Below, piece after piece: positions 1-8,582 of a stretch of DNA of 64,000 nt (the first letter of the stretch is position 1; every line of letters starts with the position of its first letter). Source of the DNA: Bacteroidia bacterium (GTDB lineage Bacteria; Bacteroidota; Bacteroidia; SpSt-205); assembly GCA_026003215.1 (NCBI GenBank), contig BPGV01000001.1, positions 1,765,729 through 1,829,728 of the forward strand. Reading direction: 5' to 3'. The position numbers and the translations under genes were made by a program. Under the pieces are notes generated by a model. That model was not told where the DNA came from. It ran no database searches and saw only the letters and a list, made by a program, of their open reading frames with translations.

Positions 1-3000
1 GTGCATGCCTGTCCGGGGGGAAGCTGTGCCACCTGGCCACGAGGGTGCATGTATGCCACGCTTTATTATCAGGCTCCCGGTGGGGTGCCACAAGTGCTTG
101 ACTCGTGTACATTGGGGGGGTTGGCGAATGCCCTTTATTGCAATCAGCCTATTTCGTGTAGGGGGGGGACAGCCTATTCGTATGATGTGGTAGGGGGGCG
201 GCCCTTTTTCTGGCTGTCACCGTGTCCAGCGCCAGGCCGATACTGGGGAATCCCCTACTGGATAGGAGTAGGAAATGTAGGTAGCGGTACAGTGGTAGAA
301 GTAGTGGATACGCGCGTGGCTTGGCAGGGCTCCCTGCCAGGGAGCGCGTGTGGCGGCGATACCGTACGCCTGTGTGCGGTCATAGGTGGGGTAAGCTATC
401 TTTCTACCTATACCTGGACGATAGGCGGGCAGAGTTTTACTTTGCCGGCGCCGGCTCCGCAAGGGGGAGACAGTGCTGTCGTATGTACTACTCTCACTAT
501 GCCTCCTACGGGCGATCTCACTGTGTCCCTTTCCCTTACGTATAACTCCACGCTCATTTGTCCGGGGTGTTGCACGGCCCCAGCCTTCCGAGATGGGAGC
601 ACCTGCAGCAGTTGCTTCTCTGTGAGTCATACTATTCGGCAAGCGACCAGGGTATGCACCCTTACGGCGGCTCCCGATAGCGTCTGCGTCGGAACGCAGC
701 CTGTGGTCTTTTCTCTGCAAGGAGGAAACTGCGCTTTCCCAGCGGACGTAGTGTATCTCTGGCAACCCGGTGATGGCCAGACTTACAGCACCGCTACGCC
801 TACCTTTTCTTATACTTATGGGGCGGCTGGCACCTATACAGCCCAAGTATGGGCGTGTCCACCGGGTACTACCACTCCTAATCCTTCTTGCTACTGCCAA
901 GCCAGCAGGACTGTGCGGGTTATTTCTCCTGTGTGTGCGCTTAGCGCTACGCCTGATACCGTCTGTGCAGGCCGGCAGCCCGTGACCTTTACCCTGCAGC
1001 TCAGTAGGTGTCCCGCCCCTACTGGCACCGTCTACTTCTGGCAGCCGGGGGATGGCCAGACCTACAATACGGGTACATCTGCTTCCTTTTCTTATACGTA
1101 TGGAATGGCGGGGACCTATACCGTGCAAGCATGGGCATGTCCGCCGGGTACTCCTGCTCCTAATGCTTCTTGTTACTGCCAAGCCAGCACGACCGTGCAC
1201 GTGGTGACGCCTCCCCAAGTGACCCTTCAAGGGGTCTCCTACATGTGCTGGGATACTACCCCGCGCCGCTTCGTCGTGAGTGGCTGGCAGCCAGGCGACC
1301 AGATTCTCTGGCAGCTCTTCTGTGGAGGGGGCAGCCCTACCTATACCCTAAACTACGACACCCTTACCGTACTTAACTGGGGGGGAAGCACATCTTGTAT
1401 CGTACAAGCTACCGTCCAGCGAGGGCCCTGTGTGGTCACCGTGCGTCGCACCGTCGCTAAAGGCACCCTCAACCTCGCTATCCAGGGAACCTCCCCCACT
1501 ACCTGCCGCCCAGGAGAATATTGGGTGATAGGGGTTCCCCCAGCTACCCAGGTTACTTGGATTGTGCCTGCTGGCGTATCCTACACCTTAGGCGGAACAA
1601 ACCCCGCTAATCCGCTCCTCCTGGTGCAAGGATGGGGCCCTTATACGGGTCAGGCGGTCCGTATATGCGCAGTGGTGACCGGCCTCTGGGGCTGTAGCGA
1701 TACCGTCTGCTTAGATATAGCCGCCTGCTGCGGAGATCCCGCTGCGCCTACTACCCTTATTAGACCTACCCGTGTAAGCAGCCTCCTCCAAAGCGACCCG
1801 CAGGCCTTCCAGTGCAAGACGTATTACGTAAATGACACCCTCTATGTGGATAAAGCCGTCACCTGGCTAAATGTGCAGATGTACTTCGGGCCGTATGGGC
1901 TGGTGTGGGTAGAGCCGGGCGTAGAGCTTACTATACGCACTGAGCGCGGGGGTTGCGATTGCGCCAGGGGCGGCCCTTACTGGAGCCGCTTAGAGCCCTG
2001 CCAGAAGCGCTGGCCCGGCATCTACGCGCAGGCGGGCTCCCGCGTGCGCATAGAAGGGGAGGTGAATGGCTCCCCGCAATGGTTCCCGGTGTGGGTCATC
2101 GGTGCAGATACCGGCGTGTGGGCGGAGGGCCGGGCTTACTGGCGCGTCTCTGGCGCTGTATTCAACCGCTGTGGCGTAGGGCTTTTCTGGAAGGCTCGCT
2201 CCGGGGAAGAGACCGTTCTTAGCGCCTGCATCCTCAAAAATGCTCTCTTTACGTGGGTAGATAGCGTCTGGGTACAGGGCAATCCCTCCTCCTGCTTCTA
2301 TGTAGATATGGGCACGCGGCGGCGGTGGAATCTCACTCGTCCGCCTATCAGCGTAGATCCCCTCACCAAGCGCGTGCAGGCTACCGTAGGCGTGTGGGTG
2401 CGCAGCGGCGATAGCCTTTCTATACAAGACGATCAAGTCATTTTCCGCGGCCTGCATTACGGGATTGTAGGAGAAGGCGCCACCATAGAAGCTATCAAAC
2501 CGCGGTATGAACGGCTGGATGGCGAAAGCTGCCTCATCGTGCGCAGCGACTCGCTCCGAGCGCAGCTCGGCGTGCGCCAGCTCTCCCTCCCCGGCAAAAC
2601 GCCCATCATAGAATGCCCGCAGCCCTTCGATTGTCCCCCCGGTACAGGCGTCTGCTCCCAGTGGATAGAAATGGATTTCCGCCGCTTCCTACGCATAAGG
2701 GAGAGCCAGTTTGATACCGTCTATGTAGGGGTTCAGGCAGTAGGGAGATATGGCTTAAGCTTCTCCTTGGCGGAGGTAGGGCAGAATACCTTTAGGCAAG
2801 GGAGTGTCGCTATCCTCCTCTCTGATATTGGGAATAGAGGGGTAAGCAACCGGTCCTTTTCTTTGTCGATTACTCAGAATGTTATTTCTCAGTATAGTCG
2901 GGGCATAGTCCTTATGCGTAGTGCTAATGTAGATGGCGCTATTGCAAATAACCAAATCCTTATTACGCCGCGCAGCTCCCTGGAGGGTATCTGGATAAGT

Positions 3001-4539
3001 GAGCGCTCCATATATCTCAAGCCGCTACCGACCCTCACTATCCAGGGCAATCTTCTCTCTGGGTACCGCACAGGTATTTTAGCCAGTGCCTCCGATGGCC
3101 CTATCTACATCAAGCAAAATCAAATCATCACGCCGGCCTTTGTGGGCGCCAGTGGTGTCGCCCTCCAGAAGCCTACCAGTCCCCTCCTCTATCAGCTCTG
3201 CCAGAATACCCTGATAGGGGCGAGCCTCCCCGCCCTCCCTATCTGCGATGTACGCAACCCCGCAGCTATCCGTAGCCTGGACTTTAACGCCATCCAGCTC
3301 CAAGTGTACTGCAATACCTCTCAGGGGTACCGCTGGGGCTACCACTTTAGAGACCGGGTCTCTGCTACCCCCCCCGTGGACTTCCGGCGGAATACCCTCA
3401 ATCACGAGCTGCACTTCTTTTATGAAGGGAATAGAGGAGTGTTGAAGATAGGCGACTCCACCGTCGCCTCGGGAAGCATCTATCTCCCGGCCGCGCCGAA
3501 GCCGACGGTATGGGTGGGAGGAGATATAATCTCTAAGATAGAAGTATTTGAGCAGCGTCCGGGCGTGAGCATTCAAGTACGAGATAGTAGCTGCAAGTTG
3601 GGAGCATATTCTTTTGTTGTGAGGCGGGCGCCGGCGCTGTGTGTGGGCGTGGCCCGAGGGCTGTGTGGCACGGTACCCCTCTTCCCGCCGGGGCCTCCTC
3701 GGCCTGATACCAGCCGCAGCGCGCGCCGAGCCTATGCCCGCTGGGCTACCTTCCGCGAGCTGGTCAAGACCCCCGACACCACCTGGCGGCAGGATAGCGC
3801 CACCTGGGCTTTCTTCCAGCAGGTGGAGGCTTCGCCGATGGGGCAGTTAGAGCTGGCCTACCATAGCTACCGCGCCGGCGACCCCACGGCCCTCTCCCTC
3901 AGCCAAGTCCTCCCCACCACCCAGCCCATGGAAGAGGCCTTCCAGACTGCGCTCGGCCTCATAGACAAAGCCGAGCGTACCTTCTTGGATGCTGCCGATG
4001 TGGCTACCCTCTGGCAGATAGCGTATGGCTGCCCCGACTCGGTCGGCCCCGCCGCCTACTTAGCGCAGGAGCTTCTGCGCTGGCTGGGCGCCGACACCGT
4101 CTTTTTACCCAGCCCGTGTAGCGCAAACGAAGCCTCTCGCCTCGCCCCCCCCGACTCCCAAGAAGTAGCAGAAGGCGAGCTGCGCGAGCCGCATAAACCC
4201 TACCTCTTTGAGCGGGTTCCCTACCGCCCCATAGAGGAGCGCCGTCCTACTACCCCTAACCCCTTAGATACCACGGGCCCAGGCCCCCGTCCCATGTACC
4301 TCCACCTCCTGCCTAACCCGGCCGAGCTCTCCGTAACCATTTACTATGGCGAGCTGCCGGAGGCAGAGGGTCTCTTGGAGATATATGATTCGCAGGGGCG
4401 ACGGGTCTTTTGGCGGGAGATTGAAGGCCGGGAGGGGTATCAGCGGCTCAATGTAGTGCATTGGAGCCGGGGCATTTACCAAGTGATTCTACGCAGTGGG
4501 CGAGCGGTACGCCGGGAGAATCTCTGGATATATCCATGA
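1..4539 (+). CDS. Large secreted protein (5' truncated by window edge): PKD-like repeats, beta-helix-like middle, T9SS type A sorting domain
   Basis: Open frame from window start; tandem PKD-like units (YLWQPGDGQTYS..FSYTYGAAGTYT / YFWQPGDGQTYN..FSYTYGMAGTYT); C-term LHLLPNPAELSVTIYYGELPEAEGLLEIYDSQGRRVFWREI..GIYQVILRSG. Confidence 0.8.
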   Translation: MHACPGGSCATWPRGCMYATLYYQAPGGVPQVLDSCTLGGLANALYCNQPISCRGGTAYSYDVVGGRPFFWLSPCPAPGRYWGIPYWIGVGNVGSGTVVEVVDTRVAWQGSLPGSACGGDTVRLCAVIGGVSYLSTYTWTIGGQSFTLPAPAPQGGDSAVVCTTLTMPPTGDLTVSLSLTYNSTLICPGCCTAPAFRDGSTCSSCFSVSHTIRQATRVCTLTAAPDSVCVGTQPVVFSLQGGNCAFPADVVYLWQPGDGQTYSTATPTFSYTYGAAGTYTAQVWACPPGTTTPNPSCYCQASRTVRVISPVCALSATPDTVCAGRQPVTFTLQLSRCPAPTGTVYFWQPGDGQTYNTGTSASFSYTYGMAGTYTVQAWACPPGTPAPNASCYCQASTTVHVVTPPQVTLQGVSYMCWDTTPRRFVVSGWQPGDQILWQLFCGGGSPTYTLNYDTLTVLNWGGSTSCIVQATVQRGPCVVTVRRTVAKGTLNLAIQGTSPTTCRPGEYWVIGVPPATQVTWIVPAGVSYTLGGTNPANPLLLVQGWGPYTGQAVRICAVVTGLWGCSDTVCLDIAACCGDPAAPTTLIRPTRVSSLLQSDPQAFQCKTYYVNDTLYVDKAVTWLNVQMYFGPYGLVWVEPGVELTIRTERGGCDCARGGPYWSRLEPCQKRWPGIYAQAGSRVRIEGEVNGSPQWFPVWVIGADTGVWAEGRAYWRVSGAVFNRCGVGLFWKARSGEETVLSACILKNALFTWVDSVWVQGNPSSCFYVDMGTRRRWNLTRPPISVDPLTKRVQATVGVWVRSGDSLSIQDDQVIFRGLHYGIVGEGATIEAIKPRYERLDGESCLIVRSDSLRAQLGVRQLSLPGKTPIIECPQPFDCPPGTGVCSQWIEMDFRRFLRIRESQFDTVYVGVQAVGRYGLSFSLAEVGQNTFRQGSVAILLSDIGNRGVSNRSFSLSITQNVISQYSRGIVLMRSANVDGAIANNQILITPRSSLEGIWISERSIYLKPLPTLTIQGNLLSGYRTGILASASDGPIYIKQNQIITPAFVGASGVALQKPTSPLLYQLCQNTLIGASLPALPICDVRNPAAIRSLDFNAIQLQVYCNTSQGYRWGYHFRDRVSATPPVDFRRNTLNHELHFFYEGNRGVLKIGDSTVASGSIYLPAAPKPTVWVGGDIISKIEVFEQRPGVSIQVRDSSCKLGAYSFVVRRAPALCVGVARGLCGTVPLFPPGPPRPDTSRSARRAYARWATFRELVKTPDTTWRQDSATWAFFQQVEASPMGQLELAYHSYRAGDPTALSLSQVLPTTQPMEEAFQTALGLIDKAERTFLDAADVATLWQIAYGCPDSVGPAAYLAQELLRWLGADTVFLPSPCSANEASRLAPPDSQEVAEGELREPHKPYLFERVPYRPIEERRPTTPNPLDTTGPGPRPMYLHLLPNPAELSVTIYYGELPEAEGLLEIYDSQGRRVFWREIEGREGYQRLNVVHWSRGIYQVILRSGRAVRRENLWIYP

Positions 4540-7500
4540 GGGGGCTAAGGGTTTGTTTGGGGAGGGGGGCTTTGGCCCTCCTCCTGCCCCTTTGGGGGCA
4601 GCGGGTGTATCCGCTGCATGGGGATTTGGTGGTGAATGGGGGTTTTGAGGACCAGATGGAGATAGTGGGGCGGTGTACGGTGGAGGTGCCGACGCATACG
4701 GGGGCGAGGGCGCGGCTTTTTTATCCGGCGTTTACGCCGCGCTATAGCTCTTTGGGGGTGGTGCCGTATATGTGGGATTATCGGTATTTTCCGTCGTATT
4801 TTGGGCGTGGGGTGTCGGAGGGTAGGCGAGACCTGCCGTATCGGCGGGTGCGCGGCCCTGACTCTTCTTTGCCGTATTTGCCGTTGCGGTATGCTTTTCC
4901 GCGGTGTCATGAGATTGGAGGTCAGCTTGGGGTGGTACCTCAGGAGGATAGCACGGCGTGGAATGCGCCGGATACGTTGTGGGTGAGTTCGTCGGCGGGG
5001 GGTGTAGAGCCGGGGTGGGGGGCGTGGGATACTTTGGCGGCGGAGCGGGTGGAGGGGTCTTTTTTGCTGCCGGTGCGGCACTGGTCTGGGCGAGGGCTCC
5101 AGTGGGGGGTGACTCGACGCACCCTCCAAGGGCTTTTGCACTTTGCGCCGTATTGGGTCAGCACCGTAGGGCATCCCCAGTTTTTCTTTTATCCCGAATA
5201 TCCCCAACCTATTTTGTCCAACTGGCGGTTCTGGAGATATGGGCATCTGACTTTGTTGTCCGATAGGAGCGGTTTTTCTACGTTTGTGCCAAGTTTATTT
5301 GATTCTATTTTCATACAACAAGATGTGCATTGCTGTAGAATAAATGTTGGGACGGTTTCGGTTCAGCGCCATGGATATGATTGGATAGATTATTATAAGT
5401 TTTCTACGATTATGCGTTTTGGGCAGTTGGGTTGGCGGTATGGGTATCCCGATCCACGGTGGAGCATGGATACGGTGGAGCGGTGGTGGGTGTTCTTGGT
5501 ACCGGCTGATTACTATCGGCGGAGCTGGCTGCGGGGCAAGTCGCATGTGCTGTATCGGTATTTTCACTTGAATCCCTTCAATGGGGTGTATATGTCGGTA
5601 TATGGGCTTTTGGGGGGGCGACGGCTTTTTCCGCATCTGGCGCGGTGGGGGGAGGCGCCGGAGGATAGGGAGGAAGTGCCGGAAGGAATATCTATGGGGT
5701 TTGAGATTTTTAAGGATACCTCCTACAAGTTGATGCCATGGACTTTTTCTACGCTATTTTATGCAGCATTCAATCGGTCGGTGTGGTATCCATCGGAAGA
5801 GGATGGCGGTTCTTTTTTGGTGAATAACCTTGTGCCTCCGGTGGATAACTATAGTTCATCATCAGTGGACGGTGTATTGGAGGCTTTTTGGCGGCGGGGT
5901 GAGCCGTGGGGATGGATGGATAGGCGGGGGGTGTGGCGGTATGGGGCGCCGTGGTATGTGCAGCGGGCTGGTACGTATGGGGTATTGTGGGAGATGGGGA
6001 ATGTGCTGTGGTTTCCGCCGGTGCGTGCGCTGGGGGGCATGCCGATGAATAGGCCGCTGTGGCATCATCGTCGGCTTGGGGCGGGTATAGGTGTGGTGAA
6101 GGCATCGCCGCAGTGGCATCGGCTGGGGATAGAAGCGGTGAAGGTGGGGGGTCCGTGTGGGGAGCTGGCTCCGTATCGTGGGGAGGGGTATATTACGATA
6201 AGCTATCCGGTGCGGTATTTTCATGGGTTTAGGGGTTCGGAGGGGTATCGGGCTTGGCTGCGTGGGGTGGACAGGCGGTATGGGATAGGGGAGGGTTTAG
6301 CGCGGGAGCTGTGGTATTATGGGGGATGGTTAGCGTACGATAGTGTAGAGCAGTATTATAGGGGTGTGCGTAGGTATGCGGATAGTGTGTGGAGGGCTGC
6401 GTGGGATAGTGCGGTATCGTGGGCCGGGGTTCGGTGTGGTTCGCCGGTGTTTTTGACGGATCCTTTTATGTGGGCGCTGTGGGAGGGGAATAGGGCGTGG
6501 GTAGAGGAGATGTATCGGGATTTTCGGTGGCCTGAGGTGGGGCGGGATAGTTTGCGGGGGGCGATGGTTCGTTGTTGTGGGGTTTTATGGAATGGGCGAG
6601 GGGAGGAAGGGGGGGTGAAGGAGTTTCGGTATGATAGTGGGTGGGGTTTGCGGGTGGCGTGGGTGTATGGACCGATGCAGAAGGTGCTACCTACGGGGCG
6701 GGGTTGTCCGGACACGGCGCGGTTGGTGGGGTGGGGATTAGATCCGGAGTGTAGTGAGTACACGTATTGTGTGGGGAGGTGTCCAGAGGCTGTGATAGGT
6801 CCGAGTGGCGGGGATAGTGCTGCGGTGGAGAATGAGGCGGTGCAGGTAGCGGGCTACTATCGGTGGGTAGGACGGAAGCAGATATACCACAACTATTTAG
6901 GGCTATTTCCTGATAGTATTTGGGGGGTACCGCGAGATTTGTTGTCTCCGTTTTATGTGTATAGGCCTATTTATGAGGTGGTATCTGGGCAGGTTATACG
7001 GCGAGTACCACCTCAGGAGCGGGAGTGGCTGGGCTATGCAACTCTAGGGTTTGTGCGTCCTGACCATTATTTTGGGGATTATTTTGATCGCCCTGCTGAT
7101 ACGGTTTCTCGGTTGCCTCTATCTTATCCAGAGAGAACCGTAAACTGGGCTCGTACGGCGACGGGTACGGATGTGTGGTGGCGGGGGTATCGTATAGGGG
7201 AGCGAGGGTGCTATGTGAGTTTGAATCATGGACCGGTGGAGAGCTGTTGTGGGGGTTGGGGGAATAAGGTGAATAGGGCGTATGCGGTGATGGGGTATTT
7301 GAAGGAGCCGTTAGAGGCGGGGAAGCGGTATCGGGTGCGGCTGGCGGTGGCAGTACCGCGTCGGAGTGTGTATGTGATACACAATGTGGGGGTGGTGGTG
7401 AGTACGGAGCCCTTTCCGAATGTGTATCCGTACTGTCGTGGGGGGTATGTAGCGGAGAATAGCATATCGTGGGAGAGTCCAGAGTATTTGAGCAAGGCGC

Positions 7501-8582
7501 GGTGGAGCTGGTGGGAGAATAGCACGGTGAGGCTGGATACGGCTATTGGGCGGTGGGTAGTGTTGGAGGGGACGTTGGTGGCGTTGGGTGGGGAGCGGTT
7601 TATTTATGTGGGATGGCTGGATAGTACGCGTTTAGATACGCAGTTTATAGGGTTTGATGAGGATAGGTACTGGCTGAATGGGGTGAGCACGTGTGGGGCG
7701 GGTTTAGTGTCGGATAGTTTGTGGGAGCGGTGGTATGGGGGTAGTAGGGTGAGTCGGGGTTTAGGGTATATGGAGTGGTGGGTGAATGGGGGGGATGGGG
7801 GTTTGCATGTGGATGAGGTTGGGTTATGGGATGATGAGGTGGGTAGTAGTGGGGAGGGGGAATGTGTAGTGTGGGATGGGGTATGTGGGGGGTTAGGGCG
7901 AGGGGAGGTGCGTATGCGTGGGGGAGTGCCTCCGTATGATTGTTTGTGGTATCGGGATGGGCGGCGGGTAGGGGAGGGATGTCGGCAGGAGGGGTTAGTG
8001 GGGGGGTGGTATCAGGTGGTGGTGGTAGATAGTGCGGGGCGTGAGTGGCGGGGGTGGGTGGAGGTACGGGTGTATGATACGCTTTGGGTGAGTGTAGATA
8101 CGGTATGGGATGTGGAGGATAGGCCTGGGGGCGCTGTGGTGCGTGTGGGGGGCGGTGCTCCTCCTTATGTGATAGAGTGGGTAGGGACTGGGCAGGTAGG
8201 GGATACGTTATGGGCGTGGGCGGAGGGGCGGTATGTAGCGGTGGTGCGGGATAGTGTAGGGTGTGAGAAGCGGGTGGAGGTGGAGGTGAGGGGGAGGAAT
8301 GCGGTATGGGTGCCGAGTGCATTTAGTCCGAATGGGGATGGGGTGAATGACGAGGTATGGCCGGTGGTGCGGTATGAAGGTCGTGTGAGGGATATGCGGT
8401 GGGTGGTGTATGATAGGTGGGGTAAGGTAGTGTATGAGGGGCGTGGGGTAGGGAGCCGCTGGGATGGTCGGTACAAGGGGGAGGCGGTACCGGAGGATGT
8501 GTATGTGGTGTATGTGTGGGTGTGGTTTGAGGGGCGGAATGCGCCTGTGGAGTACAAGGGCACGATAACGGTGGTACGATGA
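4536..8582 (+). CDS. Large secreted protein with gliding-motility-associated (T9SS type B / CHU_C-like) C-terminal domain
   Basis: ATGA overlap with upstream stop; C-term VPSAFSPNGDGVNDEVWPVV..WVVYDRWGKVVYEGRGVGSRWDGRYKGEAVPEDVYVVYVWV..KGTITVVR. Confidence 0.85.
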   Translation: MRGLRVCLGRGALALLLPLWGQRVYPLHGDLVVNGGFEDQMEIVGRCTVEVPTHTGARARLFYPAFTPRYSSLGVVPYMWDYRYFPSYFGRGVSEGRRDLPYRRVRGPDSSLPYLPLRYAFPRCHEIGGQLGVVPQEDSTAWNAPDTLWVSSSAGGVEPGWGAWDTLAAERVEGSFLLPVRHWSGRGLQWGVTRRTLQGLLHFAPYWVSTVGHPQFFFYPEYPQPILSNWRFWRYGHLTLLSDRSGFSTFVPSLFDSIFIQQDVHCCRINVGTVSVQRHGYDWIDYYKFSTIMRFGQLGWRYGYPDPRWSMDTVERWWVFLVPADYYRRSWLRGKSHVLYRYFHLNPFNGVYMSVYGLLGGRRLFPHLARWGEAPEDREEVPEGISMGFEIFKDTSYKLMPWTFSTLFYAAFNRSVWYPSEEDGGSFLVNNLVPPVDNYSSSSVDGVLEAFWRRGEPWGWMDRRGVWRYGAPWYVQRAGTYGVLWEMGNVLWFPPVRALGGMPMNRPLWHHRRLGAGIGVVKASPQWHRLGIEAVKVGGPCGELAPYRGEGYITISYPVRYFHGFRGSEGYRAWLRGVDRRYGIGEGLARELWYYGGWLAYDSVEQYYRGVRRYADSVWRAAWDSAVSWAGVRCGSPVFLTDPFMWALWEGNRAWVEEMYRDFRWPEVGRDSLRGAMVRCCGVLWNGRGEEGGVKEFRYDSGWGLRVAWVYGPMQKVLPTGRGCPDTARLVGWGLDPECSEYTYCVGRCPEAVIGPSGGDSAAVENEAVQVAGYYRWVGRKQIYHNYLGLFPDSIWGVPRDLLSPFYVYRPIYEVVSGQVIRRVPPQEREWLGYATLGFVRPDHYFGDYFDRPADTVSRLPLSYPERTVNWARTATGTDVWWRGYRIGERGCYVSLNHGPVESCCGGWGNKVNRAYAVMGYLKEPLEAGKRYRVRLAVAVPRRSVYVIHNVGVVVSTEPFPNVYPYCRGGYVAENSISWESPEYLSKARWSWWENSTVRLDTAIGRWVVLEGTLVALGGERFIYVGWLDSTRLDTQFIGFDEDRYWLNGVSTCGAGLVSDSLWERWYGGSRVSRGLGYMEWWVNGGDGGLHVDEVGLWDDEVGSSGEGECVVWDGVCGGLGRGEVRMRGGVPPYDCLWYRDGRRVGEGCRQEGLVGGWYQVVVVDSAGREWRGWVEVRVYDTLWVSVDTVWDVEDRPGGAVVRVGGGAPPYVIEWVGTGQVGDTLWAWAEGRYVAVVRDSVGCEKRVEVEVRGRNAVWVPSAFSPNGDGVNDEVWPVVRYEGRVRDMRWVVYDRWGKVVYEGRGVGSRWDGRYKGEAVPEDVYVVYVWVWFEGRNAPVEYKGTITVVR

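Noticed and set aside
217-1230. 337-aa minus-strand ORF opposite the first secreted protein
   Set aside because: No recognisable domain or promoter; the plus frame has clear PKD repeats.
7645-8322. Long antisense ORFs in the G-rich adhesin gene (also 4545-5246, 5862-6224, 8165-8929)
   Set aside because: Products are Pro/His/Thr/Arg-rich low-complexity strings mirroring the skewed sense strand; the sense frame has a clear T9SS type B end.
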